From Mycolicibacter sp. MU0102 (GTDB lineage: Bacteria > Actinomycetota > Actinomycetes > Mycobacteriales > Mycobacteriaceae): 64,000 nucleotides of DNA. Below the pieces are notes generated by a model, which worked only from the letters and a program-made list of their open reading frames with translations, made no database searches and had not been told where the DNA came from. The position numbers were made by a program, and so were the translations under genes. The stretch is from positions 1,736,001 to 1,800,000 of the forward strand of contig NZ_OY726398.1 of NCBI RefSeq assembly GCF_963378105.1, in the 5' to 3' direction. Below, in pieces: positions 16,759 to 25,570 of the stretch (position 1 is its first letter; the number at the start of each line of letters is the position of its first letter).

Positions 16759-17615
16759 TGTTCGGACTCGACACGGTGCTGTCCCTGTTTCGCAATGATC
16801 GACGGACAGTCAACGCCAAGGCAGTGGTCACCGGCGCCGGCAGTGGCATCGGTCGGTCGTTCGCCCTGGAGCTGGCTCGCCGCGGCGGCGACGTAATCTG
16901 CGCGGACATCGACGAAGCCCGCGCGGCCGAGACCATGGCGCTGATCGAGCAGCTGCCCACCGGCGCCGGACACGCGGTGCAGTGCGACGTCTCCGACCGT
17001 GCCGCCATCGAGCGGCTGGCTGAGCAGGCTCGGGAGATATTCGGCGGCGCGCCGACCCTGGTCATCAACAATGCCGGCGTCGGCATCGGGGGAAAGCCCG
17101 TGGGCGACATCGGATTCGAGGACTGGGACTGGGCCCTTGGCATCAACCTGTGGGGCGTGGTCTACGGCTGCGAGGTCTTCACCCCGCTGCTGCGCGAGGC
17201 CGGTCGCGGCGGAATCATCAACGTGGCCTCAGCGGCCGGGTTCGCCGCCGCCCCTTCGATGGCGGCATACAACGTCTCGAAGGCCGGCGTGATGTCGCTG
17301 TCCGAGACCCTGGCCGCTGAACTCGGCGGCACCGGCATCGCCGTCACCGTGCTCTGCCCGACCTTTGTCAAGACCAACGTCTTCACCGACGGCAGGATCA
17401 CTCCGGGCTCGATGAGCCTGAGCCAGCAGCTGGCCCGCTGGACCGGACTGTCCGCAGACAATGTTGCGGCGCGCACGCTGGACGCGCACGACAGCGGCCA
17501 GCTGTATGTGGTGCCGCAGATCGACGCCACCGTCATCTGGCACCTGAAGCGACATTTCCCCGCGCTGTACGCCCGTGGCGCCGGCCTGCTCGGCCGCGTC
17601 CTTCCCAAGAACTGA
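16758..17615 (+). CDS. Short-chain dehydrogenase (SadH-like)
   Basis: 285-residue SDR oxidoreductase. It has the TGAGSGIG cofactor motif (about residues 25-32), INNAGVG, NVASAAGF with the catalytic Ser, and AAYNVSKAG with Tyr and Lys, so it should be active with NAD(P). Residues 1-20 are a short extension typical of the mycobacterial SadH group. ATG 16758 overlaps the lipase stop by one base. In the mymA operon the homologue is thought to act on lipid alcohols or ketones; the same is likely here, as a neighbour of a Baeyer-Villiger-type monooxygenase. Confidence 0.85.
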   Translation: MFGLDTVLSLFRNDRRTVNAKAVVTGAGSGIGRSFALELARRGGDVICADIDEARAAETMALIEQLPTGAGHAVQCDVSDRAAIERLAEQAREIFGGAPTLVINNAGVGIGGKPVGDIGFEDWDWALGINLWGVVYGCEVFTPLLREAGRGGIINVASAAGFAAAPSMAAYNVSKAGVMSLSETLAAELGGTGIAVTVLCPTFVKTNVFTDGRITPGSMSLSQQLARWTGLSADNVAARTLDAHDSGQLYVVPQIDATVIWHLKRHFPALYARGAGLLGRVLPKN

Positions 17616-17644
17616 CCCGTCTCGCGAAAGGAATACAGCCGATC

Positions 17645-18565
17645 ATGGCGATGAACCTCGATGACATGCTGCAGAAGATCAAGGACAAGCAGTGGGCCTT
17701 GGTCGACATCGATTGGGACGCCCCCGGAGCCGAGCTGATCGAGCCAGAGTTGTGGGCCAAGCTCAAGCCCTTCATGACCGACCTGATGTGGATCGAGAAC
17801 GTCGGCGCCCGTGGTTTCGCGGCGCTCGCCAAGAAGGCCCCAACCCCAACTCTGAAGAGCATCTACGAGCACTTCCACGCCGAGGAGCAGAAGCACGCGA
17901 ACGCCGAACTCGCCTTGATGCGACGGTGGGGGATGCTGGACGACGACGAGATTCCGGCTCCGAGCGTCAACGTCCAGCTGGTGATCACCTGGCTCGACAA
18001 GTTCTCCGACAGCATGTCGCTGTCCATCCTGGGCACCGTCATCCCCATGCTCGAAGTGGCCCTGGACGGCGCGCTGATCAAGTTCATCACCGATGAGGTC
18101 AAAGACCCGGTGGCCCAAGAGGTTTTCAAGCGGATCAACTCAGACGAGTCGCGTCACCTGGCGGTCGACTTCGAGGTGATGGACATCCTGGGCCACGCCA
18201 GCATGCGGAAGCTGGCAGTCGAGTTGGTGGGCAGCTGGATGAACCCCGCGCTGCTGATCGGCACGTTGAGCTACTTCCCGCTACTGAACAAGATGCGCGA
18301 CAACATCGTGGCGATGGGCGTCAACGAAGAACGCCTCTACCAGGCCATGCGCCGCTTCCAAAGCGTCGGCGAACGAAGCTCTTTCGCCCGCCGGGTGCCG
18401 ATGTATCAGTTCATCTCCTGGCACGGCAAGAAGGTGATCGACCGCAGCTCGAAGTACCACTGGCTGGCCGATTCCCTGGTCAAGATCACCGGCGTCATCC
18501 CGCCCTCGCTGGTGCACAACACTCCAACCTGGTCGCAGGAACTGACCTACGAGCCGGTCGCGTAA
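17645..18565 (+). CDS. Ferritin-like diiron protein (PF10118-like)
   Basis: 306-residue all-helical protein with ferritin-like iron-binding motifs: WIENVGARGF (Glu), HFHAEEQKHANAE (ExxH) and RINSDESRHLAVD (ExxH). That pattern fits a four-helix-bundle diiron site, as in PF10118 predicted metal-dependent hydrolases or fatty-acid oxygenase-like enzymes. AAAGGA precedes ATG 17645. It sits inside the lipase-SDR-monooxygenase operon with 29- and 18-base gaps, so it probably shares their lipid or ketone pathway. The reaction is unknown. No equivalent is present, as I recall, in the M. tuberculosis mymA operon. Confidence 0.65.
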   Translation: MAMNLDDMLQKIKDKQWALVDIDWDAPGAELIEPELWAKLKPFMTDLMWIENVGARGFAALAKKAPTPTLKSIYEHFHAEEQKHANAELALMRRWGMLDDDEIPAPSVNVQLVITWLDKFSDSMSLSILGTVIPMLEVALDGALIKFITDEVKDPVAQEVFKRINSDESRHLAVDFEVMDILGHASMRKLAVELVGSWMNPALLIGTLSYFPLLNKMRDNIVAMGVNEERLYQAMRRFQSVGERSSFARRVPMYQFISWHGKKVIDRSSKYHWLADSLVKITGVIPPSLVHNTPTWSQELTYEPVA

Positions 18566-18583
18566 GTAAGAGGAACGATCACT

Positions 18584-20068
18584 GTGACTATCTCAACAGC
18601 CATCATCGGCGCCGGCTTCGCCGGTATCGGTGCTGCCATCCGGCTCAAAGACCAGGGAATCACCGACTTCGTCCTCCTGGAACGGGGTACCCGGGTCGGC
18701 GGTACCTGGCGCGACAACACCTACCCGGGTGCGGCCTGCGACATCCCGTCGCGGCTGTACTCCTACAGCTTCGCCCCCAACCCCGACTGGTCGCATACCT
18801 ACTCGGGCAGCTCCGAAATTCTCGGCTATATCGACAACATGGTCGAATCCTTCGGGATTGCGCCGCATATCCGGTTCGAGCACAACGTCTCCGGAATCAG
18901 CTACGACGCGGACGCCGGCGAGTGGACCATCGATCTGGACGGCCGGGAAGCCGTGCGCGCCAAGTCCGTCATCGTTGCTTCCGGGCCGTTGGCGAACGCC
19001 AGCTTCCCGAACATCCCCGGCATCGAGGACTACGAGGGGCACAAGATCCACAGTGCCCGCTGGGATCACGACTACGACTTCACCGGCAAGAAGGTGGCCG
19101 TGGTCGGCACCGGTGCCAGTGGCGTGCAGATCATCCCCGAACTGGTCAAGGTGGCTGAGTCGGTCAAGGTGTTCCAGCGCACTCCGGGATGGGTGCTGCC
19201 GCGACTCAACACGGCGACCGGCGGCTGGCTGAAGAAGATCTACAAGGATGTGCCGCTGGCCGAGAAGCTGATGCGCTCGGCCTGGTTCTGGGGCCATGAG
19301 TCGGTCGCGGTCGGCGTGGTGTGGGACAGCCCCTTTACCCGGCTGGTGGAGGCCCTGAGTCTGGCGAACCTGCGCGCGCAGGTGAAGGATCCGTGGTTGC
19401 GGCGCCAGCTCACACCGGACTTCTCCGCCGGCTGCAAGCGTCTGCTGATGACCAGTGACTACTACCCAGCGCTGCAGAAGGACAATTGCAAACTGGTCAC
19501 CTGGCCCATTGCGCGGTTGTCACCCAAGGGAATTCGCACCGTCGAAGGCATCGAGCATCAGTTCGACGCCATCGTGTTCGCCACCGGATTCGAGGTGTCC
19601 AAAGCCGGCACCCCGATCCCGATCACCGGAATCGATGGCCGCGACCTGGCGTCGGAGTGGAGCAGGGGCGCTTATGCCTACCGCAGTGTCGCGGTATCGG
19701 GCTATCCGAATCTGTTCTTCACCTTCGGGCCGAACTCCGGCCCGGGCCACAGCTCTGCCCTGGTCTACATGGAAGCCCAGATCGACTACATCGTCGGCGC
19801 GATCTCAAAACTGCTGCAGTACGAATGGAAATCGATCGACGTACGGCCCGAGGTGCAGGACCGCTACAACCAGGACATTCAGCGGCGCCTGAAGGCCACC
19901 ACGTGGAACTCTGGATGCCAGAGCTGGTATCTGACCGAGGACGGGTTCAACGCCACCATGTTCCCTGGTTTCGCCACACAATTCGTCAACCAACTCAAGA
20001 CGCTGAAACTGGAAGACTTCAAGATCACCGCCGCGAAGACAAGCAGCGCCCCGGTCCTGACTGCCTAG
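18584..20068 (+). CDS. Flavin-containing/Baeyer-Villiger monooxygenase (MymA/EthA-like)
   Basis: 494-residue class B flavoprotein monooxygenase. The FAD Rossmann motif is GAGFAG (about residue 10), the NADPH one GTGASG (about 183), and the BVMO fingerprint FxGxxxHxxxW appears as YEGHKIHSARW (about 150). FATGFEV is also present. Such enzymes insert oxygen into ketones or oxidise S and N in lipophilic substrates; EthA relatives activate ethionamide. GTG 18584 with AAGAGGAA upstream was chosen. It is the fourth gene of the operon and is followed after 9 bases by a MerR regulator. Substrate unknown; a long-chain ketone is a reasonable guess. Confidence 0.9.
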   Translation: MTISTAIIGAGFAGIGAAIRLKDQGITDFVLLERGTRVGGTWRDNTYPGAACDIPSRLYSYSFAPNPDWSHTYSGSSEILGYIDNMVESFGIAPHIRFEHNVSGISYDADAGEWTIDLDGREAVRAKSVIVASGPLANASFPNIPGIEDYEGHKIHSARWDHDYDFTGKKVAVVGTGASGVQIIPELVKVAESVKVFQRTPGWVLPRLNTATGGWLKKIYKDVPLAEKLMRSAWFWGHESVAVGVVWDSPFTRLVEALSLANLRAQVKDPWLRRQLTPDFSAGCKRLLMTSDYYPALQKDNCKLVTWPIARLSPKGIRTVEGIEHQFDAIVFATGFEVSKAGTPIPITGIDGRDLASEWSRGAYAYRSVAVSGYPNLFFTFGPNSGPGHSSALVYMEAQIDYIVGAISKLLQYEWKSIDVRPEVQDRYNQDIQRRLKATTWNSGCQSWYLTEDGFNATMFPGFATQFVNQLKTLKLEDFKITAAKTSSAPVLTA

Positions 20069-20077
20069 GATGTCAAG

Positions 20078-20848
20078 GTGACCGAGTACCGGATCGACGA
20101 TCTTGCGAGACAGGCTGGGACCACCACTCGCAACGTCCGGGTGTACCAGGAGAGCGGTCTGTTGCCCCGGCCTCAACGCCGGGGTCGGGTCGCGATCTAC
20201 ACCGACCGGCACCTGAAGCAGTTGCAGGCGATCATCCGTTTGCTCGGTGAGGGATTCACGGTCAAACACATCCTGAAGTTCCTGACCGGGCTGCAGCGGG
20301 GCGATGCGTTGGTCGAGGTCCTGGATCTGGCTGATCTGGGCGAGTTGGTGACTGCGCCATGGTCACGTCCGTTGTCGCAGACCATGACGCGAGAACAGTT
20401 GGAGGAGCGGCTGGGCCGGTTGGACGCCGCCTTGCTGCGGCGCCTGACCACCAGTGGAGTCATCGAGCCGACCGACGTCGACAACGTCTACCGGGTGGCA
20501 GACACGAATCAGATCGATGACCTCGCGACGTTGATGTCGCGCGGGATGCCGTTGGCGACGATGCTGAAGACCGTGACCGCAGTCGACAAGAAGTTGGACG
20601 ATGCGGCCGGACTTCTGACGCGCAGCGGACATGCCGAGGTGGTCCGCCAGCGCGGGCCAGGGTGGTTGCCGACCAATGACGACGAACTCGCCTGGGCCGC
20701 GGACCTGGTCGACGCGATGCGCAGGGTGGCGAGGCGGTCGGCGCACGCCAGCCTGGACCGGGCATTCGATGCGGCGGTGCGCGCCGAGCTGCGGCAGTAT
20801 CGGCAGGTGAGCGACGAGCGCGAAACTCGCCGGCAGGACAACGCATGA
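20078..20848 (+). CDS. MerR-family transcriptional regulator
   Basis: 256-residue regulator. The N-terminal winged helix (residues 1-70: YRIDDLARQAGTTTRNVRVYQESGLLPRPQRRGR) is classical MerR, but the C-terminal part is much longer than in metal sensors and has no Cys cluster, so it probably senses an organic ligand. GTG 20078 lies 9 bases after the monooxygenase stop, so it is likely co-transcribed and may regulate this operon. By contrast the M. tuberculosis mymA operon is run by the AraC protein VirS. Confidence 0.85.
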   Translation: MTEYRIDDLARQAGTTTRNVRVYQESGLLPRPQRRGRVAIYTDRHLKQLQAIIRLLGEGFTVKHILKFLTGLQRGDALVEVLDLADLGELVTAPWSRPLSQTMTREQLEERLGRLDAALLRRLTTSGVIEPTDVDNVYRVADTNQIDDLATLMSRGMPLATMLKTVTAVDKKLDDAAGLLTRSGHAEVVRQRGPGWLPTNDDELAWAADLVDAMRRVARRSAHASLDRAFDAAVRAELRQYRQVSDERETRRQDNA

Positions 20849-20866
20849 CTCCGTAAGGGGAACACC

Positions 20867-21427
20867 GTGACCGATCGCTACGCCATCCCGTCCGTCGAGG
20901 TCCTGCACGCCCGGGAGAAGCTGGTCCTCGACCATTTCCGGGACGAAGTGCGGCAGGACTGGGACGACGTGCTGGCCACGTTTCCGCACCCCCACTACGA
21001 GATCATCCCGACGCTGACCGTGCACGACGGCGACGCGGAAGTGCGCGGCTACTATCACGACACCCGCGTGGCCTTCCCGGACCAGAACCACGAGATCATC
21101 GCGCTGCGCCATAGCGCCGACGCGGTGATCGTCGAGTTCTGGCTGACCGGAACACATCTGGGACCGCTGGGCAGCATTCCGGCCACCGGATCACGTCACC
21201 GCACCCGCATGACCGCCTACTTCGTCTTCGACGAGCACGAGAATCTGGCGATCGAGCGCATCTACTTCGACACCCTGTCCATGGTCAAACAACTGCTCGC
21301 CGGCATCAACCTGCGCGATCCGCGCTCCTGGCCGCTGGTCGTCCGCGTTGTGCGGGGTCTGCTGCGCATGTCGGGGGCTCCAGATCCCGGCCTCGTTCAC
21401 ACCCCGCCGGCGGATCTGTCGCGCTGA
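20867..21427 (+). CDS. SnoaL/NTF2-like protein
   Basis: 186-residue protein with an NTF2/SnoaL-like cone fold: LVLDHFRDEVRQDWDDVLATFPHPHYEIIPT and a VRGYYHDTRVAFPD segment fit polyketide-cyclase-like or ester-cyclase proteins. The reaction is unknown. GTG 20867 follows AAGGGG, 18 bases after the MerR gene, so it is probably part of the same transcript. No signal peptide is seen. Confidence 0.7.
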   Translation: MTDRYAIPSVEVLHAREKLVLDHFRDEVRQDWDDVLATFPHPHYEIIPTLTVHDGDAEVRGYYHDTRVAFPDQNHEIIALRHSADAVIVEFWLTGTHLGPLGSIPATGSRHRTRMTAYFVFDEHENLAIERIYFDTLSMVKQLLAGINLRDPRSWPLVVRVVRGLLRMSGAPDPGLVHTPPADLSR

Positions 21428-21528
21428 GCCGCCCAGATCTAGACCGTACGGACCGTGCGGTCGCACAATGGACGGGTAGTGACCAGTCGATGTGACCCCG
21501 CGCGGGACGAGGAGGTCTACGAAAACCC

Positions 21529-21843
21529 ATGTCCGACATCACCGAATTACATCAAGCGCTGCAAGCCCGCGTTCTCGGTCAGGGCGGGACCGCGCCGCTC
21601 GAATTGCGTCGGGCCGCGTATGACAACGCCGGTCTCGAGGAACCGATCAACACGCTGATCGACAAGGTTACCCTGCGCTCGTACAGCGTCGGCGACGAGG
21701 ACGTTGACGCCGCCCGAGTCGTAGGTCTGAGCGAAGACGAGATCTTCGAGCTCGTGGTGTGCGCCGCGGTCGGCCAGGCAACCCGGCAGTACACCAGTGC
21801 ACTGGAGGCGCTGGCCGAAGCCACCGAGGACCGGGGAACGTGA
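21529..21843 (+). CDS. Small conserved protein paired with an AhpD-like gene
   Basis: 104-residue soluble protein, not confidently recognised. Its C-terminal half (EDEIFELVVCAAVGQATRQYTSALEAL) resembles the helical CMD/AhpD fold without the CxxC motif. Its stop overlaps the start of the next, CxxC-containing gene (TGATG), so the two are translationally coupled and may form a complex. GACGAGGAGG precedes ATG 21529 at a normal spacing. Confidence 0.65.
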   Translation: MSDITELHQALQARVLGQGGTAPLELRRAAYDNAGLEEPINTLIDKVTLRSYSVGDEDVDAARVVGLSEDEIFELVVCAAVGQATRQYTSALEALAEATEDRGT

Positions 21844-22415
21844 TGAGGCTGACGATCCTCGACCGCGGCCACCGGCTACGTACCAAAGCCCTGCTGGGCA
21901 TCATTCGGCTGGTGTCACGGCAGCCGGTTGTCGACGCCGTCAAACTCGCGTTCTATCGCCCGGAGTTTTACGGCGGCGGTCCGCTGACCAACGAGGCGAT
22001 GCGCGGGCCGTCGGCGTGGACCATCGGGGAACGCGAACTCATGGCCGCCTACGTCTCGAAGGTCAACGACTGCCCGTTCTGCATCGCCGCGCACACGGCC
22101 ACCTCGAACATCTGCTACGCCGATGCGACCGCAGGCGCCACCCTCGCCGATCTGGACACCGCCCCGATCACCGAAGAGCTGCGGGCCACCCTTCGCCTGC
22201 TCGACAAGCTGACGCGCCAGCACCGCGTCGACGCCGACGACGTACGCGCCGTGCTGGCGGCCGGCGTCACTCCCGCGCAGGTCAAGGACGCACTGGCGGT
22301 CGGTCTGGTGTTCAACATCACCGATCGGTTGGCCAATGCGTTCGACTTCGAGGTGGCCGGCCCCGCCGCCATGGCGGCCGGCGCACGCCATCTGGTGAAG
22401 CATGGTTATGGCTAG
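21843..22415 (+). CDS. AhpD/carboxymuconolactone decarboxylase-family peroxidase-like protein
   Basis: 190-residue AhpD-like protein. The redox motif CPFCIAAHTATSN (CxxCxxxH, about residues 78-86) is complete, so alkylhydroperoxidase-type chemistry is plausible. ATG 21843 overlaps the previous stop; an upstream open extension would run through that gene and is rejected. The paired small gene and the monooxygenase operon upstream suggest a role in peroxide or oxidised-lipid detoxification, an inference only. Confidence 0.8.
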   Translation: MRLTILDRGHRLRTKALLGIIRLVSRQPVVDAVKLAFYRPEFYGGGPLTNEAMRGPSAWTIGERELMAAYVSKVNDCPFCIAAHTATSNICYADATAGATLADLDTAPITEELRATLRLLDKLTRQHRVDADDVRAVLAAGVTPAQVKDALAVGLVFNITDRLANAFDFEVAGPAAMAAGARHLVKHGYG

Positions 22416-22440
22416 CAACGCGGACTAGACTGTTGTGTTC

Positions 22441-23160
22441 ATGGCCATCCGGCGCGCGGTGCTCGTCATTGCCGACATCGGCGGATACACCGCCTACATG
22501 AACTGGAACCGGACCCATCTGGTGCACGCCCAGATGGCGGTGGCCGCTCTACTGGAATCGGTCATCGATGCCGCCAAGGGCATGAAGCTTGCGAAGCTGG
22601 AGGGCGACGCCGCCTTCTTCTGGGCGCCCGATGGTGACGCGCAGGTGTTGGTCAGCGAGCGGTTGTCGCGGATGCATCAGGCGTTCCTGAATCGTCGGGC
22701 TCGCATCGAGAACGGCCGCAACTGTCACTGTGAAAGCTGCGAGCAGCTGATGAACCTCTCGCTGAAGTTCGTTGCGCATGAGGGCGAGGTGGCCGAGCAG
22801 AAGGTCAAGCGCCACACCGAACTTGCCGGCGTCGACGTCATCCTGGTGCATCGGATGCTCAAGAACCTGGTGCCGGTTCCCGAATACGTGTTGATGACCG
22901 ATGCCATCGCGCAGCGGCTTGATGAGCCGGTTCGCGCCGTGTGCACGCCACTGGTGCACGACTTCGAAGGGCTGGGCCAAACGTCGACCTACTACCTGGA
23001 CCTCGCGAAGTCAGCGGTACAACCGCCGGCGGACGCCATGGGATTTCGCGGCCGGATGAGGTTTCGGTGGAAGGCGCTGCCGTTCGTGGTCGGAGCCAAA
23101 CAACCCTGCGAAGGATTCCGGGGCCTGGACCGTAGCGCCCCCGAACTCTCGAAGGGCTGA
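22441..23160 (+). CDS. DUF2652-type nucleotidyl-cyclase-like protein
   Basis: About 239 residues. The opening [17 protein letters not shown] is the class III cyclase-like start (ADIxGYT), and [12 protein letters not shown] resembles the second conserved strand, but the full set of metal and base-binding residues is not evident; this matches DUF2652 proteins. [10 protein letters not shown] segment (about residues 95-103) adds a possible metal or disulfide site. ATG 22441 was preferred over GTG 22435. Catalysis is doubtful and function unknown. Confidence 0.65.
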   Translation: MAIRRAVLVIADIGGYTAYMNWNRTHLVHAQMAVAALLESVIDAAKGMKLAKLEGDAAFFWAPDGDAQVLVSERLSRMHQAFLNRRARIENGRNCHCESCEQLMNLSLKFVAHEGEVAEQKVKRHTELAGVDVILVHRMLKNLVPVPEYVLMTDAIAQRLDEPVRAVCTPLVHDFEGLGQTSTYYLDLAKSAVQPPADAMGFRGRMRFRWKALPFVVGAKQPCEGFRGLDRSAPELSKG

Positions 23161-23170
23161 TGGCGGTCGG

Positions 23171-23857
23171 CTACAGCTTTCCCGCGACGAAGTCCGCTGC
23201 CTCGTTGACCATGCCTGCGGAGATGTAGGCGCTGGCCAGGTGTTGTGGCCAGTTCGCTTCCCAGGTGTTCGGGTCCGCGGGGTTGCAGATCGGGTCGGCG
23301 CCATGGCACTGCTCGATGGTCCGATCGTTGTAGATCGGGTTGAAGTTGGTGATGGGTCCGACCCATTGACTGCCGTTTCCGAACAGCGCCACCGCGGCGA
23401 TGTGTTCGTCGGCGCCCGGTGGCAGGGGATTGTTGAAGCCGAACGCCGAGAAGGGGACCGCAAGCACCACGTCGGTGACTGCGGCGCCCAGCGAGTAGCC
23501 CCCCGGAACGATGCGGGTGTTGGGGCAACCGTTGATGGTGTTCTGGATGTGGGCGCTCATGTCATTGGCGCCCCTGTCGATCTCATTGTCGGCGGGGTAG
23601 TTCACCGCATACAGACTGACGTATTTGGAGGTCTTGGAGCGCAGCGCGCTGACGAACGCGTTGCCGATCGCGCCGGCCCCGGGCGATTCCAGACGCCCAC
23701 GGGCGAACACCACTTCGACGTCGGGGCAGGCCGCGCTGGCCGGCGCCACGGCACCGGGCGTGCCGGCGGGAATCACGACGGGGGCGGTCAGCAAAACTGC
23801 CGCCAGTACAGTGCCTCGCCGGGTGAGTCTCAATCGGCGGGCCGAGGAATCGCTCAC
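23171..23857 (-). CDS. Cutinase-family secreted esterase (variant nucleophile elbow)
   Basis: 228-residue cutinase-like protein (Culp family). GTG 23857 gives a basic start and the signal segment GTVLAAVLLTAPVVIPAG, mature from about residue 40 (ACPDVEVVFARG). The nucleophile elbow is GYSLGAA in place of the usual GYSQGA: the Ser is kept but the following Gln, part of the oxyanion hole in cutinases, is Leu. The DPICNP Asp-Cys motif and the C-terminal HLASAY His are present. Mycobacterial relatives hydrolyse carboxylesters or phospholipids at the cell wall. It converges on the DUF2652 gene with a 10-base gap. Confidence 0.85.
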   Translation of the reverse strand: MSDSSARRLRLTRRGTVLAAVLLTAPVVIPAGTPGAVAPASAACPDVEVVFARGRLESPGAGAIGNAFVSALRSKTSKYVSLYAVNYPADNEIDRGANDMSAHIQNTINGCPNTRIVPGGYSLGAAVTDVVLAVPFSAFGFNNPLPPGADEHIAAVALFGNGSQWVGPITNFNPIYNDRTIEQCHGADPICNPADPNTWEANWPQHLASAYISAGMVNEAADFVAGKL

Positions 23858-23942
23858 GAAGTGGATAGTAGTGGTCTGCGACCATCCTGTCGCCTCCGGC
23901 CGGGACCCGCTCAGCGCGTTGGGACACCGACCTGCCCGGCCG

Positions 23943-25529
23943 CTATTCGGTATCGGCCGGCCCCAGCAGTCGCACTTCCTCCAGGTCCATTTCGGCCTGC
24001 ACCTCACGTAATACGATGTCGTCGATCTGATTTCGGTCGCGCAGTTCGGTGACGGCACTGCGCTTGTGCTCCAGGACGCCCAGGTGCACCCGGCGCACCA
24101 TGTCGTCGCGTTCGGCGGCGGCGTTGGGCTGATCGGACACCGCCACGAGCTCGGCCTGATCCCGGTATTCCTTGAGCAGCCGACCCACCAGATCCGGGCT
24201 GACGTCGAGTTCGTCGGCGACCCGCGGTAACGCTTCCAGGGCGGCTTCGGCGGCGCGGGTGCGTGCCAGGTGCAGCTCCTCGGCGTGCGCTGCGTCTTCG
24301 GGCATCCGTGCCCATCGCACGACGGCCGGCAGGGTGCTGCCTTGGACCAGCACCGTCACCAGGATCACGAAGGTGACCACGTAGATGATCAGGTTGCGAT
24401 CCGGAAAAGGGGTGCCGGCGTGGGTGGTCAACGGGACGGCCAGCGCCGCGGCCAGGGAGACCGCGCCGCGGAAGCCCGCCCAACTCGATACCGCGCGCTG
24501 GCGCCAGCCCACCCGACGGGTCCGCTGCACGGGACGCCGGTCCAGGGTGCGCAGCAGCACGGTGGTGATCTCCGACCAGGCGATTCGGGTCACGATGACC
24601 ACACCGGTGACAGCCAGGGCCAGCATCGTGGCATGGCGAAGGCCGGCGCCGACATTCTCGATCCCGTGCACCGCGCCGGGAATCTGGACGCCGACGAACA
24701 CCCACAGTGAGCCATTGATCAAAAACGTCGCCATGTCCCAGAACGCGTAGGCCTGCAACCGGGAACGGGCCCCGATCACCCGTGGGCCGACGTAGGACAG
24801 CACCAGCGCCGACACCAGCACCGCGACGACGCCGCTGCAGTGAAAGGTTTGGGCGAGCAGGAACGCCGCGAACGGCGTCAAGATGCTCAGGGCGCCTTCT
24901 TCCAGCGGCGCGTCGATGCGGCGGCGCAGCAGCGTGACCGCGGCGCCCACCAGTAGGCCGGCCGCGATACCGCCCAGGTATGAGCCGACGAAGCGGCCCA
25001 CCAGGTCGATGGGGCCGATCGCGGGGCTGCCCGTGGCGACTGCGACGGTCACCGCGAACAGCACCAGCGCGGTGCCGTCGTTGATGATGCTTTCGGCGCG
25101 TAGCACGGTCAGCGGCCGGCGCGGCAACTTCTTGGCCAGGCCGGCCACCGCGGCCGCATCGGTGGGCGAGAGGACGGCACCCAGGACCGACGCCGCGTGT
25201 GGCTCCATGCCCAGCGATCGCGCCGTCCAGGACACCGCCACGGCGGTCGCGATCACCAGGCCGACGCTGATGAGCACGATCACGCGCAGGTTCGCCCGGA
25301 TCTCTCGGAAGCTGGTGTTCATGCTCTCCCAGTACAGGATCGCCGGCAGGAACAGCAGCAACACGATCTCCCCGTCGAGCTGGGTTTCGCCGAAGCGGGG
25401 GATCAGGCCCAGCATGCCGCCGAGCAGGATGAGCAACACCGGGGGGCCGACGCGATAGCGCTTGCCCAGGATGGTGCCGCCGACCACGGTGGCGACGAGT
25501 GTGACAACAACGACGAGGCCAAACACCAT
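23943..25529 (-). CDS. Na+/H+ antiporter (CPA1, YjcE-like)
   Basis: 528-residue CPA1 cation/proton antiporter with 11-12 hydrophobic segments up to about residue 400 and a hydrophilic, charged cytoplasmic tail of some 120 residues. Family motifs seen are FLPAILYWESMN, LGAVLSPTDAAAVAGLAKKL and ESIINDGTALVLF with the transport Asp, and WAGFRGAVSLAAALAVPL. It exchanges Na+ (or K+) for H+ across the membrane for pH and salt homeostasis. ATG 25529 with AAGGA upstream was chosen. It corresponds to M. tuberculosis yjcE (Rv2287) by my recollection. Confidence 0.9.
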   Translation of the reverse strand: MVFGLVVVVTLVATVVGGTILGKRYRVGPPVLLILLGGMLGLIPRFGETQLDGEIVLLLFLPAILYWESMNTSFREIRANLRVIVLISVGLVIATAVAVSWTARSLGMEPHAASVLGAVLSPTDAAAVAGLAKKLPRRPLTVLRAESIINDGTALVLFAVTVAVATGSPAIGPIDLVGRFVGSYLGGIAAGLLVGAAVTLLRRRIDAPLEEGALSILTPFAAFLLAQTFHCSGVVAVLVSALVLSYVGPRVIGARSRLQAYAFWDMATFLINGSLWVFVGVQIPGAVHGIENVGAGLRHATMLALAVTGVVIVTRIAWSEITTVLLRTLDRRPVQRTRRVGWRQRAVSSWAGFRGAVSLAAALAVPLTTHAGTPFPDRNLIIYVVTFVILVTVLVQGSTLPAVVRWARMPEDAAHAEELHLARTRAAEAALEALPRVADELDVSPDLVGRLLKEYRDQAELVAVSDQPNAAAERDDMVRRVHLGVLEHKRSAVTELRDRNQIDDIVLREVQAEMDLEEVRLLGPADTE

Positions 25530-25570
25530 CACATCCTTGCGTGGTCGTGCGGTTTGCGCAGCCCCCGGTC

